Program-made: the position numbers and the translations under genes | NCBI RefSeq assembly: GCF_003384725.1 | Contig: NZ_QNVV01000001.1 | Span: 310,001-374,000, forward strand | Source of the DNA: Chryseobacterium pennipullorum | Lineage (GTDB): Bacteria > Bacteroidota > Bacteroidia > Flavobacteriales > Weeksellaceae | DNA: 64,000 bases | Reading direction: 5' to 3' | Part shown: positions 8,762-18,062 of the stretch, in pieces | Layout: every line of letters begins with the position of its first letter | Position numbering within the stretch: the first letter of the stretch is position 1 | Notes under the pieces: generated by a model | Told to the model about the DNA's origin: nothing | Databases searched by the model: none | Seen by the model: the letters and a program-made list of their open reading frames with translations, nothing else

Positions 8762-10754
8762 ATGAGAATATCATCAGTTACAATAAGGGGCTATAAATCA
8801 TATGGTTCTAAAGGAGTAACCATTCCTTTAGAGGATAAGCTGGCCGGCTTTATTGGTTTAAACAGTGCCGGAAAGACTTCCGCATTAGAAGCACTTAGAA
8901 AGCTTTTTGGATCATCTTTGATGGAACGGGAAATATTCGCATCAGACTTTCACATCGGAAAAGATGAAAGGCCTGAAGATATTACAGAAAGAGAACTTTC
9001 TATTGAAGTAAAAATTGATTTTCCAACAAATGGAGATGATTCAGTTCCTCATTTCTTTTCAGATATGGTTGTGGACGATACGGATGAAGATCCTTATTTA
9101 CGGATACGACTTGAATCAAGCTGGAGAAAATCAGAACTAATACAGCAAGGGGAAATAGAAGTAAAGACCTATTTCATCAAGGCAGCAGAAGGCGTGCCGG
9201 AAGGGGCAGACACAAAGAAAATTTTCCCAAGTCATCTTAGAGGCCTTATTCAAATAAATTATGTTCCTGCAATCCGAAAGCCAGGTGAACAATTAAAGTA
9301 TGCGTCTGGTAGTATCCTGCACCGGCTATTAAAAAAAATCAATTGGAAGGAGGATTTCAAAGAAGAATTTGATGCCAAGATAAGTGAGATCAATGATGCC
9401 TTCAAAGGATTGTCAGAGTTTAATACTATTCAAACTTCCATTACTTCCTTTTGGCAAAAATTTCACAAAGATGAACGTTATAGCGAAACAACGTTAAGCT
9501 TTGGAGGAAGTGACCTTGACTCCATTCTTAAAAAGCTGGAAATATCCTTTAGCCCTACGGGTACGCACAAACCATTTGGTATTGATGAGTTGGGTGAAGG
9601 TTATCGTTCGCTATTTTATCTGACTCTGGTATGTTCGTTACTGGACGTAGAAGAAGAATTGGCCAAAGAAGAAGACGAAGAAACCATTGGAATAACAAGA
9701 CCATTACTTACTATTTTGGCTATTGAAGAACCGGAAAACCACATTGCTCCGCAGTTGCTAGGAAGGGTTATTAAAATTCTTCAATCAATTTCAGAAAAAG
9801 AAAATTCACAAGTATTATTATCATCCCATACACCTGCTATCATCAAACGACTTGATCCGGAACAAATCCTTCATTTTAGAATTACAGAAAAGTATGAAAC
9901 TAAAGTGAATCCGATATTACTTCCTGACAAGGCCGATGAAGCGTATAAATACGTAAAAGAAGCCGTTCGCAATTATCCTGAAATTTATTTTGCCAGATTG
10001 GTTGTTATTGGTGAAGGCGATAGTGAAGAAGTTTTATTCAACAGGTTAATGGATGTTAAGGATGTTGACTTTGATGATAACATCATCACTTTTGCTCCTT
10101 TGGGACATAGGTTTGTTAACCATATCTGGAAATTATTAAACGCCTTGCATATTCCCTATGTTACGTTACTCGACTTGGATAGAGAAAGGGAAGGAGGTGG
10201 TTGGGGAAGAATAAAATATGCTTTGAAACAGCTTTTGGAAATTGAGATTAAAAAGAATGAGTTATTAAAGCTAAAGGATAATAGCATATTAACAGCACAA
10301 CAACTTGAAAAAATGAATACTTGGGATTTAACGAAAGTTAAAACGCTTCAAGGATGGCTTAGACGCTTAAAAGAGTACGACGTTTTTTATTCTGCCCCAC
10401 TCGATCTGGACTTTCTAATGCTTACCCACTATCCTGAGTTTTATAAAAAAAAACATACCAAAAGGAGGTGGCCCTCAAATCCCTGATAAAGATAAAGAAC
10501 CAGAGGAATTTGAAGAAAAATTAACAGGGTCTATACAAGCCACATTGAAATCAAAAAAAGCAACCGGTTACACCTATTCTGAGGAAGAAAAGGAACTAAT
10601 GATCTGGTATCACTACCATTTTTTAGGCAGGGGAAAACCAACCACTCATATTCAAGTATTGTCATCAATGACTGATGAGGATATTAAAGACAATTTACCA
10701 CCTGTATTTACCGAAATTTTCGATCGTATATCTTCTATTCTAAAAGCTCATTAA
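8762..10754 (+). CDS. gajA: GajA-like OLD-family ATPase/TOPRIM nuclease, interrupted by a frameshift at an A9 run
   Basis: The first frame (8762-10486, 574 aa) carries Walker A GLNSAGKT (~32-39), the ABC-like DELGEGYRS region, Walker B AIEEPENH (~319) and a SSHTP switch. Its TOPRIM domain shows GEGDSEE (~417-423) and DLDRE (~470-474). After the nine A at 10445-10453 the frame runs into a false tail and a stop. Removing one A continues the protein (NIPKGGGPQIPDKDKEPEEF..) to the stop at 10752-10754, including the conserved WYHYHFLGRGKPTTHIQ segment; total about 663 aa. GajA proteins nick DNA and are controlled by nucleotide; paired with GajB they form the Gabija anti-phage system. The start of gajB 4 bp after this second stop supports the longer gene. 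It may be a true mutation, a switchable tract, or a sequencing error. Confidence 0.75.
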
Positions 10755-10758
10755 GAAG

Positions 10759-12615
10759 ATGAAACGAATTAAACCAGAATTGTGGATACCTGTGGATGAT
10801 ATGCAACTCGAACCGAGTGCTCTTCATATTGCTAAGGCATCTGAAAACCATTTAGTCGTTGCCGGACCGGGAGCGGGAAAAACAGAATTGCTGGCTCAAA
10901 AAGCCTGCTACCTTTTACAAACAAATACCTGTCCATTTCCTTATAAAATTTTAGCTATCAGTTTTAAAAAAGATGCTGCTTATAATTTGAAAGATCGGGT
11001 ACGAGAAAGGTGCGGTGATGAGCTTTCAAAAAGATTTGATTCATTAACTTTTGATTCGTTTGCCAAGCAGATTTTAGATAGATTTAAGCAGGCACTGCCA
11101 GATGAATATAAAATGGAAAATGAATATGAAGTTGCAGTTAAAGACGCAGCTATTTTGGATTATTATAAATCCGAAAACATTGACTATGCTAATACTACGG
11201 GTAATAAAGAAATATTGGTATTACATAGTGGCAAATTACCACAGAGTAGTAACAATTTTGCAGAAAATATTAGAAATAAAGTATGGCAAAAAATATTAAA
11301 ATCAAATCCTACTCCTTTGTCCTTTCCCATGATAATGAGATTGGCTGAACTCATTATCAATTCAAATCCTAAGATTAAACAATATCTGCAACAAACTTAC
11401 AAGTATGTTTTCCTTGATGAATTTCAGGATACAACAGATATGCAGTACGAGTTATTTAAAAGTTGCTTTCTGGGAAGTGAAAGTTTTTTTACCGCAGTTG
11501 GCGACGACAAACAAAGAATTATGATGTGGGCAGGGGCAAGAAAAACAGTGTTTGACGATTTCACTAAAAATACCGGAGCATCTCGCGTTTCACTTACTAT
11601 GAATTTTCGTTGTGCCCCTCGATTAGTTCATCTATTAAACTACCTTACTGAACATTTGCTTGGCAAGACAGATTTTGCCAGACCATCGCCTAAATGGCAC
11701 CCTGATCAGGGTGAGTGTTTTGTTTGGACATTTGAAAATCCTAATGTAGAAATGGAAGTACTCTTCCAAGACGTATCGAAGTGGGTGAAGAATGATGGTT
11801 TAAATCCAAGAGATATTTGTATCCTTATTAAACAAAACTTGGAGAGCTATGCGGGTAAACTGATTGAATATTTCAATACTAACGGAATAAATGCCCGGGA
11901 CGAAAGTAAGTTTCAAGATATTCTTACCAAGGAAGTCTGTCTGTATATAATTAATGCTTTTTATCTAATTTTTAATAGAAAAGATTTTGAAGCAAAAAAA
12001 CAAGTCTTCGATTTCATAAGTAATATTCGTATTGAAATAGAAGATGAACAGTTATTAAAACTGGAAAATGAACTAATGAAATTTATAAAGGAGGCAAGGA
12101 AAAAATATGCTGGGGCCAAGTTGAATGACGATAGCATTAAAGCGCTTATTTCCGAAATCATCATATTTGCCAACGAAGACCGTATATTAGCATATTATCC
12201 CGAATATCGTAATCTTAAAGAACTCACTAGTTCAATTAATAATGTTCAGGATGAATTAATTAAAAACAATGCTATTTCAAGCAATATAATCACTGCGTTG
12301 GACATGCTTGTTGGAAAAGATACAATTCCGGTAATGACAATTCACAAAAGCAAAGGCTTAGAATATCACACCGTAATTTTTATTGGTCTCGAAGACGGAG
12401 CTTTTTGGAACTTTCAGCGCCAACCTGATGAAGATAAATGTGCATTCTTTGTAGCTCTTTCAAGGGCGAAAGAACGAGTTGTGTTTACATTTAGTAGTAT
12501 TAGGGAAAATGGTCGTTTTGGTATGCAGCCCCAAACATATAAAAACATAAAAGTTCTTTTTGAAGAACTTCAAAATTCCGGGATAGTAAAGATGACAAGA
12601 AGAAAACTTTCATAG
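10759..12615 (+). CDS. gajB: GajB-like UvrD/REP-type helicase
   Basis: 618 residues. Motifs: Walker A AGPGAGKTE (~35-43), Ia ISFKKDAA, DEFQDT (~220), III GDDKQRIMMWAGA, IV LTMNFR, V TIHKSKGLEYH (~528) and VI VALSRAKERV (~565). This is a complete UvrD-like SF1A helicase, and in gene order directly after an OLD/TOPRIM nuclease it matches GajB of Gabija. It is about 120 residues longer than the ~494-residue reference GajB, mostly in the region between motifs IV and V. It begins 4 bp after the restored gajA stop, so the two must be co-transcribed. In Gabija the helicase subunits bind a GajA tetramer, and the complex acts on phage DNA. Without an intact GajA the system would probably be silent. 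Confidence 0.75.
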   Translation: MKRIKPELWIPVDDMQLEPSALHIAKASENHLVVAGPGAGKTELLAQKACYLLQTNTCPFPYKILAISFKKDAAYNLKDRVRERCGDELSKRFDSLTFDSFAKQILDRFKQALPDEYKMENEYEVAVKDAAILDYYKSENIDYANTTGNKEILVLHSGKLPQSSNNFAENIRNKVWQKILKSNPTPLSFPMIMRLAELIINSNPKIKQYLQQTYKYVFLDEFQDTTDMQYELFKSCFLGSESFFTAVGDDKQRIMMWAGARKTVFDDFTKNTGASRVSLTMNFRCAPRLVHLLNYLTEHLLGKTDFARPSPKWHPDQGECFVWTFENPNVEMEVLFQDVSKWVKNDGLNPRDICILIKQNLESYAGKLIEYFNTNGINARDESKFQDILTKEVCLYIINAFYLIFNRKDFEAKKQVFDFISNIRIEIEDEQLLKLENELMKFIKEARKKYAGAKLNDDSIKALISEIIIFANEDRILAYYPEYRNLKELTSSINNVQDELIKNNAISSNIITALDMLVGKDTIPVMTIHKSKGLEYHTVIFIGLEDGAFWNFQRQPDEDKCAFFVALSRAKERVVFTFSSIRENGRFGMQPQTYKNIKVLFEELQNSGIVKMTRRKLS

Positions 12616-12831
12616 AAGATAATAACCCTGAAGATTCGATTCTTGTTCTATAAAAATTAACTTAATATTGCATTAAAAAAGAGAGTTTAAGGAGATTTCA
12701 AACTCGTAATGATTGTAGATCACAAGCCAATTATGGTATTTTAATCTGTTTATTTTAAACAGACTAAGTATTTAAGCTTAAAATGTCGAATACAGAATGT
12801 CAGATTTTAAAAGTTTGAAATATTTATGAAT

Positions 12832-12863
12832 AAAAAAAGAGACAACTATAAAACAGTTGTCTC
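12832..12863 (-). terminator. terminator of tRNA-Arg
   Basis: A 9-bp stem GAGACAACT / AGTTGTCTC (12839-12847, 12855-12863); on the minus strand it is followed by seven T (the A run at 12832-12838). It begins 7 nt after the tRNA 3' end. Confidence 0.75.
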
Positions 12864-12869
12864 CTTAAG

Positions 12870-12941
12870 TGACCGCAGAAGGATTCGAACCCTCACTGTC
12901 GGAGCCGAAATCCGAAGTTCTATCCATTAAACTATGCAGCC
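12870..12941 (-). tRNA. tRNA-Arg (anticodon TCG)
   Basis: Read on the minus strand: acceptor GGCTGCA pairs with TGCGGTC (two G-T wobbles), discriminator A. The anticodon stem TCGGA/TCCGA encloses the loop TTTCGGC, giving anticodon TCG, which reads CGN arginine codons. The T-arm GAGGG-TTCGAAT-CCTTC is intact. 72 nt, no encoded CCA. It borders the defence island, and tRNA genes are common integration targets. Confidence 0.9.
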
Positions 12942-13014
12942 GTATCCGTAAGTAATAAGGCATAAAAATGGGTAATCCCAGGATTACGATCATTCATTGC
13001 GTATTACCGATGAT

Positions 13015-14784
13015 CTAGAAAGTAATCTTTACGCCTCCCAATATCTGGGCACCCAGGACTTTATATCCTTTGTACGTCTGATACTTTGAGCTCAGAAGAT
13101 TATTTCCGAGTGCAAAAATACTGAAATTTTTGTGAATTTTATACTCTGCGGAAAGATTTAAATCAGCATACCCCCCAACTTTATCATTTGTATTCTCGGT
13201 AGACTGAAAAATCATACCAGGAGCGTCTACTCCTTCGATGGCGTAAGAATTTGTTGTTCTGTCACTTGCAAAGATTCCTTTAAACCCTAACAGCAACTTT
13301 TTGTCGAGCATTGTATATTTTGCTCCGATGCTTGCATTGAACAATGGAACGTTATAAATATTGTCAAAATTCTTCAGATTGTACTTTGTGAACCTTAATT
13401 CTCCGTCTAAAACAAGATTTGCCAACGGGAAATACTGAACACTTCCTTTGATATCACTTACATTTCCGTCATCATATACAGCAGAAAAGGTATTGGCAAA
13501 ATCATAGGCGGAACGGTTCAGGGTATATACATTGTCGAAAAGGCTGTTGGCCTTAAAGAACATAATATCTTTCATTTTTCCGAAACCTGCAGAGAAGTCA
13601 TATTTCAGGGTCTCATCAATATCGCCCCGCAATCCTACGTAAAAGTGATATTTTGTCTCCGTTGGCTTTAAATACTGATCAGAAAGCGCAAACGGGTTGG
13701 CCTGTAGCATATCGGCATACGTATTAAGTTTTAGACCTCCGTCTACCCCACCATAAAATTTAAATTCTTTAGCAGCAGCTACCTGGAATTCTGCCTGCGG
13801 GAACCAATAGGTTTTATTGTTCTTAAGCTGTTCCTGCATCAGGGTATTTGAATTCTTGGCATTCAGGAAAGAGAATGAAGATCCTATCATCAAATAGGAT
13901 TCTCCTTTTCTGAACGTCACTTTCGGTGCCAGATTCATATTGAAGAAGTTGGCAGAGTTTTTATCCCTGATGGCAAAGTCTGTTTTCACAGCATCCAGCC
14001 CTACTCCTAAATCAGCATTCAGGTTGATTCCTGATTTCCCCAGCTCAACGGCATGTTTTGAAAAATTGGCAAGGATACCGACCTGGTTTTCCTGTGCATC
14101 AAAATGATCTTTCAGGAAATATGACTTCACCCTTACATCATTCAGAATTTCGTTGGAATAGAAATCATAATATCCATTGACTTTAAACTGATTTACTTTT
14201 TGTTTCAGGTCTACATCCCCAGCCGGCTGAAGAGCATAGATCCCGTAGTAATTGTAGCTGTCCAGACCATATTCAGCATTGATATTGAATTTCCCTTTTT
14301 CTCCGTAAGAGTTAAGGAATGCCCCAATGGTGGCTGCTGTCTGTCCTGATTTCCAGTCATAGTCCTTTCTAAGACCTTTTGTAGAAAGAAGATGCACATC
14401 GGCACCTACTTCAAATTTATTTTCCAGGGTTTTTGAAATATTTCCGTCCAGTAATATTTTTCCGTAATTCCCCATTCCAAACTGAACGTAATTGTTCTGA
14501 GCGGTTCCGTCAAATTTTGGAGTTACATCTTCGCCCTGAATGGTGGAGGTTTTAAAATCTGATACCGCAGGAACATCCGTGATCGTATATTTTACCGGAT
14601 TCTGAGACTTCTCCTCAGGCGGGTAATTTTTAATCGTTTCCACAGAAGTTTTCTTCTTCTCGATCTTCTTCACTTCCGGCTCTCTCTTTTTGTTAAGAAC
14701 CAGCTTTTCCTCCTTGATCTGGGAAAACGCAAACTGCGAAACCCCTAAGAATAATATGGATAATAATTGAATTTTCTTGTTCAT
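13015..14784 (-). CDS. outer membrane beta-barrel protein, TonB-receptor-like without plug
   Basis: 589 residues. A signal peptide (MNKKIQLLS..FAFSQ) is followed by a Lys/Glu-rich linker (~22-60) and a TITDVPAVSDF segment. The rest alternates beta strands and ends in a final strand closing with Phe (GGVKITF), typical of outer membrane barrels. The C-terminal half resembles TonB-dependent receptors, but no plug domain or TonB box is visible, and the length is well below the usual 700-1000. It follows the TPR gene by 70 bp on the same strand, so the two probably form an operon. An imperfect hairpin (AGTATCC 14801-14807 / GGATACT 14842-14848) sits in that gap. The substrate is unknown. Confidence 0.65.
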   Translation of the reverse strand: MNKKIQLLSILFLGVSQFAFSQIKEEKLVLNKKREPEVKKIEKKKTSVETIKNYPPEEKSQNPVKYTITDVPAVSDFKTSTIQGEDVTPKFDGTAQNNYVQFGMGNYGKILLDGNISKTLENKFEVGADVHLLSTKGLRKDYDWKSGQTAATIGAFLNSYGEKGKFNINAEYGLDSYNYYGIYALQPAGDVDLKQKVNQFKVNGYYDFYSNEILNDVRVKSYFLKDHFDAQENQVGILANFSKHAVELGKSGINLNADLGVGLDAVKTDFAIRDKNSANFFNMNLAPKVTFRKGESYLMIGSSFSFLNAKNSNTLMQEQLKNNKTYWFPQAEFQVAAAKEFKFYGGVDGGLKLNTYADMLQANPFALSDQYLKPTETKYHFYVGLRGDIDETLKYDFSAGFGKMKDIMFFKANSLFDNVYTLNRSAYDFANTFSAVYDDGNVSDIKGSVQYFPLANLVLDGELRFTKYNLKNFDNIYNVPLFNASIGAKYTMLDKKLLLGFKGIFASDRTTNSYAIEGVDAPGMIFQSTENTNDKVGGYADLNLSAEYKIHKNFSIFALGNNLLSSKYQTYKGYKVLGAQILGGVKITF

Positions 14785-14854
14785 TACGATGAGTGTATTT
14801 AGTATCCATGCAGGATGTATTCTACCATACCCGCATGAATAGGATACTGCATTT

Positions 14855-17818
14855 TTACTTTTTTATCTGCTTTTTAACTTCCTTGGCTTCAGCCACAATT
14901 TCCGGGAAATCTTTATAATTGGCAATGATCTGATCACATGTGTAGCTTGCCTGGTAGTTATCCTTCAGGCCAACATAGTTCTTTGCCATCAATATCAGCG
15001 CCTTTGCCCCCCAATATTCTTCTGAAGAGTAATTATTGGCAAGCTTAAAGATCGTCTCATTGGAAGATTTAAAGGCTTTTCCTTTATTCTGATAATAGGC
15101 TTTTGCATATAATGCTTCAGCAGCTACGGAAGTATTGGAAGATTTTTCCAGTGAAGTATAGGCAGACTGGGCGTCTTTATCTTTTCCTGAATTCATCAGG
15201 CTTCGTGCTTTGATTACTTTTGCAGTCTCAATGACCGCTGCAGAGTTTTTAGAATTGGAAATAACTGCATTGGCCAGCTTTTCGGCCTCTGAGAAATTCT
15301 TTTCTTCTGCGTAGAGCTTCATCAGCTCAACATTAGCATAGTTTTTAATGCTGATATTGGAAGAGTTTTTAATGCCTTCAAGATATTTTTTAGCTTCTGC
15401 TGTATTTCCCTGAGCAATTAAAATCTGAGCCAAACGGGTCTGTGCATCATCCTGATAATCGTTCTGAACTCCAGCTACTTCCTGTAAAACCAAAAGAGCC
15501 TTCGTAGAATTATTGGTCTGATAATAGCTTTCTCCCAGCTCATATTTCGCCTGGTAAAGACCTTCTCCTGTAGGATTCTGCGTCAGGTATTTCTCGTAAT
15601 AGGAAATTGCATTTTTATAATCTTTCTTCGCAAAATACTGTTTTCCAGTAGACAGGTTGATCTCATCAATTTCCGAAGCATCTATATTCACCCCAATATT
15701 TCGGGCAAAGGCTTCATATCCTGATACATCACCATTTTTCGTGAACAGAGGTTTGGCAGCCTGAACAATCTTCTGTGCATAGGCCGTGTTTTTATACTGC
15801 TCACCCAGGGATTTCAGTTCAGAAAGTGCTTTATCGCTCTGATTCTGGTCGATATAATTCTGTGCTCTGTAGATAGAAGCATTTGCGATCAGATCTTTAT
15901 CGGATGATCCCTTGATCACTTTTCCAAAATAATCATTGGAATTGGCAAAGTCATCCTGAGCAGCATAAGCTGTCCCTATTTCATACTGGGCATCATCATA
16001 ATATTCTGAATCCGGATATTTTGATAAAAGATTTTTAAGGGTATTGATCTTTGCCTGAGTATCCCCTTTAAAACCAAGCGCCATTCCTTTCTGATACACG
16101 GTATAATCCGTAGCGTCTTCGTTTTTATCATAGATGGCGATCGCTTCCGTCAGGTCATTATTGGCATAATGAATATCTGCTAAACGAAGTTCTGCATCAT
16201 TTTTAAATTCAGGTTTCGGATTGGCAAGATATTGTTTGAAATAGGTAGCCGCCTGATCGAATTTTTTAGCTTTGAAATAAGCATATCCTAAATCGTATGG
16301 CAGCTGCTGTTTTTCAGGGAAGGTTTCACCTAGCAGCTTTTCGTAGCGTGCGATGGCAGAAGGATAATTTCCCTTCTGGTAGTAGACCTGCGCCAGCCAA
16401 TACAATGCTCTGCTGTTGAATTCTTTATTAATATTAAATCCTAGGCTTCTCAGAAAATATTTTTCTGCTTCGTCATAATTCCCTTTATTGAATTCTTCCG
16501 TCCCCAATAAATAAGAAACCTCCTGGTCAACTTTGTTGATCTCAGGAGTAGAACTCTGCAATCTGTCGATCGCATTCAGGGTTTCTTTGTAGTTTCCTGA
16601 ATACAGGTATGATTTTACAAGCAGCGACCTCATTTCTGTGGCATTGGCTGCATTCTGATTCTCGTTGATATAGCTTTGAATAACCCCTGAAGGACTTTCA
16701 AACGGATTCCCGATATCATAGCTGAGCTTGGCATACTGCTCATGAGCCAGCTTTTTTACTTTTGCATCATAGTCCATCTGGTAAGAAGAGCGGAATGCAG
16801 AAAGAGCCTCCTGCTTTTTGTCTACGGCCAGATAAGCGTTCCCCAATTGGTAATATGCATTCTGAGCCAGAGCAGAATTGCTGTTAAGAAGCTGGTTATA
16901 ATAAGAAACTGCTTCATCGTATTTTTTCAGCTGTGCCGCCACAAATCCCATTTCATACAGATCATTTTCTGAAGGGTTCTGCTGTACGCTGAGATAATCT
17001 TTAAGGTGTGGATAGGCCGAGGTATAATCATTTTTCATGAAGTAACTCTCACCGATGATTTTATGCACCTCAGCTTTATAGGATTCTGAAATATTTTCGT
17101 TCAGCAATGCCGTACCTTCGGAGATTGCCTTATCGTAATTCTTATCGTTATAATACATCTGAACATAATACGGACGTACAAGCTTTGAGAATTTCTCCTG
17201 ATCTTTTACAGAATCAAAATACTGGAATGCTTTATCATTCTGACCATTGCTGTAATATAAATGGCCAAGCATGTAGGCTATGTCTCCTTTCTGCGACTGG
17301 TCGGCCGTTGTATACGCCTCCTCCAGGGCATCAATAGCTCCTTTGGAATCTCCCGTCATGAATTTTGCGTATCCCAGTTTAAGAATATACTGGGTATTTT
17401 CCTCTTTCGAAAGCTGGTATTGGTTTACTTTTTTCAGGGTTTCCAATGCCTTGTCAAAGTCTTTTTTTGCCAGATAGTAATCAGCCAGGGGCAAATTAGC
17501 CTGAGCAAAATAGGCAGAATTAGGATACTCCTTCATAAAAGCTGTTAATCCTTCCTCAGCATGATTTTTCTGGAGGATCACCCCGATCACGTTGTCAAAA
17601 AACTGAGCCCCCTCCTTTTTCGAACGAAGCAGATTCTGATTATAGAAATACTGTCTTGCATATTCGTATTGGGAAGCGTTGTATATTTTGGTCTGGTAAA
17701 GATTTTCAGCTAGATTGAATCTGTAATTTTCTTTCTGGGTAAAATATTGGGACTGTTGAGCATCGGAGATTCCGAAATAGATCACGGCAGCCGCTAAAAG
17801 TATTTTTTTTGATTTCAT
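14855..17818 (-). CDS. long periplasmic TPR-repeat protein
   Basis: 987 residues. Signal peptide (MKSKKILLAAAVIYFGISDAQ), then helical repeats of about 34 residues almost to the end. Typical units contain YxLGxxYFKAKKFDQAATYFKQYL or YELGESYYQTNNSTKALLVL, the TPR pattern. I count well over a dozen likely units; no catalytic domain is visible. Such proteins are scaffolds. The gene is followed closely by the outer membrane barrel, so a complex between the two in the envelope is plausible. Flavobacterial genomes often keep this pair together; I know of no assigned role. Confidence 0.75.
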   Translation of the reverse strand: MKSKKILLAAAVIYFGISDAQQSQYFTQKENYRFNLAENLYQTKIYNASQYEYARQYFYNQNLLRSKKEGAQFFDNVIGVILQKNHAEEGLTAFMKEYPNSAYFAQANLPLADYYLAKKDFDKALETLKKVNQYQLSKEENTQYILKLGYAKFMTGDSKGAIDALEEAYTTADQSQKGDIAYMLGHLYYSNGQNDKAFQYFDSVKDQEKFSKLVRPYYVQMYYNDKNYDKAISEGTALLNENISESYKAEVHKIIGESYFMKNDYTSAYPHLKDYLSVQQNPSENDLYEMGFVAAQLKKYDEAVSYYNQLLNSNSALAQNAYYQLGNAYLAVDKKQEALSAFRSSYQMDYDAKVKKLAHEQYAKLSYDIGNPFESPSGVIQSYINENQNAANATEMRSLLVKSYLYSGNYKETLNAIDRLQSSTPEINKVDQEVSYLLGTEEFNKGNYDEAEKYFLRSLGFNINKEFNSRALYWLAQVYYQKGNYPSAIARYEKLLGETFPEKQQLPYDLGYAYFKAKKFDQAATYFKQYLANPKPEFKNDAELRLADIHYANNDLTEAIAIYDKNEDATDYTVYQKGMALGFKGDTQAKINTLKNLLSKYPDSEYYDDAQYEIGTAYAAQDDFANSNDYFGKVIKGSSDKDLIANASIYRAQNYIDQNQSDKALSELKSLGEQYKNTAYAQKIVQAAKPLFTKNGDVSGYEAFARNIGVNIDASEIDEINLSTGKQYFAKKDYKNAISYYEKYLTQNPTGEGLYQAKYELGESYYQTNNSTKALLVLQEVAGVQNDYQDDAQTRLAQILIAQGNTAEAKKYLEGIKNSSNISIKNYANVELMKLYAEEKNFSEAEKLANAVISNSKNSAAVIETAKVIKARSLMNSGKDKDAQSAYTSLEKSSNTSVAAEALYAKAYYQNKGKAFKSSNETIFKLANNYSSEEYWGAKALILMAKNYVGLKDNYQASYTCDQIIANYKDFPEIVAEAKEVKKQIKK

Positions 17819-17855
17819 TCTTCTCGATATAAGAAAATTAGTCTAAATAAGTTAA

Positions 17856-17886
17856 CGAAAATATTAAAAACTTATTGTTTAAGCAA
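17856..17886 (-). promoter_or_regulatory. candidate promoter of the TPR/barrel operon
   Basis: On the minus strand: TTG (plus 17884-17886), a 20-bp spacer, then TATTTTCG (plus 17856-17863), one base off TAnnTTTG. The start codon is at 17818. Confidence 0.35.
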
Positions 17887-18062
17887 GTTTTAGCAGACCT
17901 ATTACCTTAAAATATCAATGCAACATAATGAAACAATTTCACCATGGCATGATAAATTTTCTTACTTTAGTCTGATAAAATGTAAACAATTTTAGTAAAC
18001 AGTTATCAAAAATACATTTTGAGCTTTTACTTTTTGAACAGCAGCTAAAAACATACCATAAA

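Noticed and set aside
10487..10754. Separate 69-residue gene starting at 10545
   Set aside because: It starts at a TTG and is the C-terminal part of GajA in the +1 frame, so I merged it with gajA.
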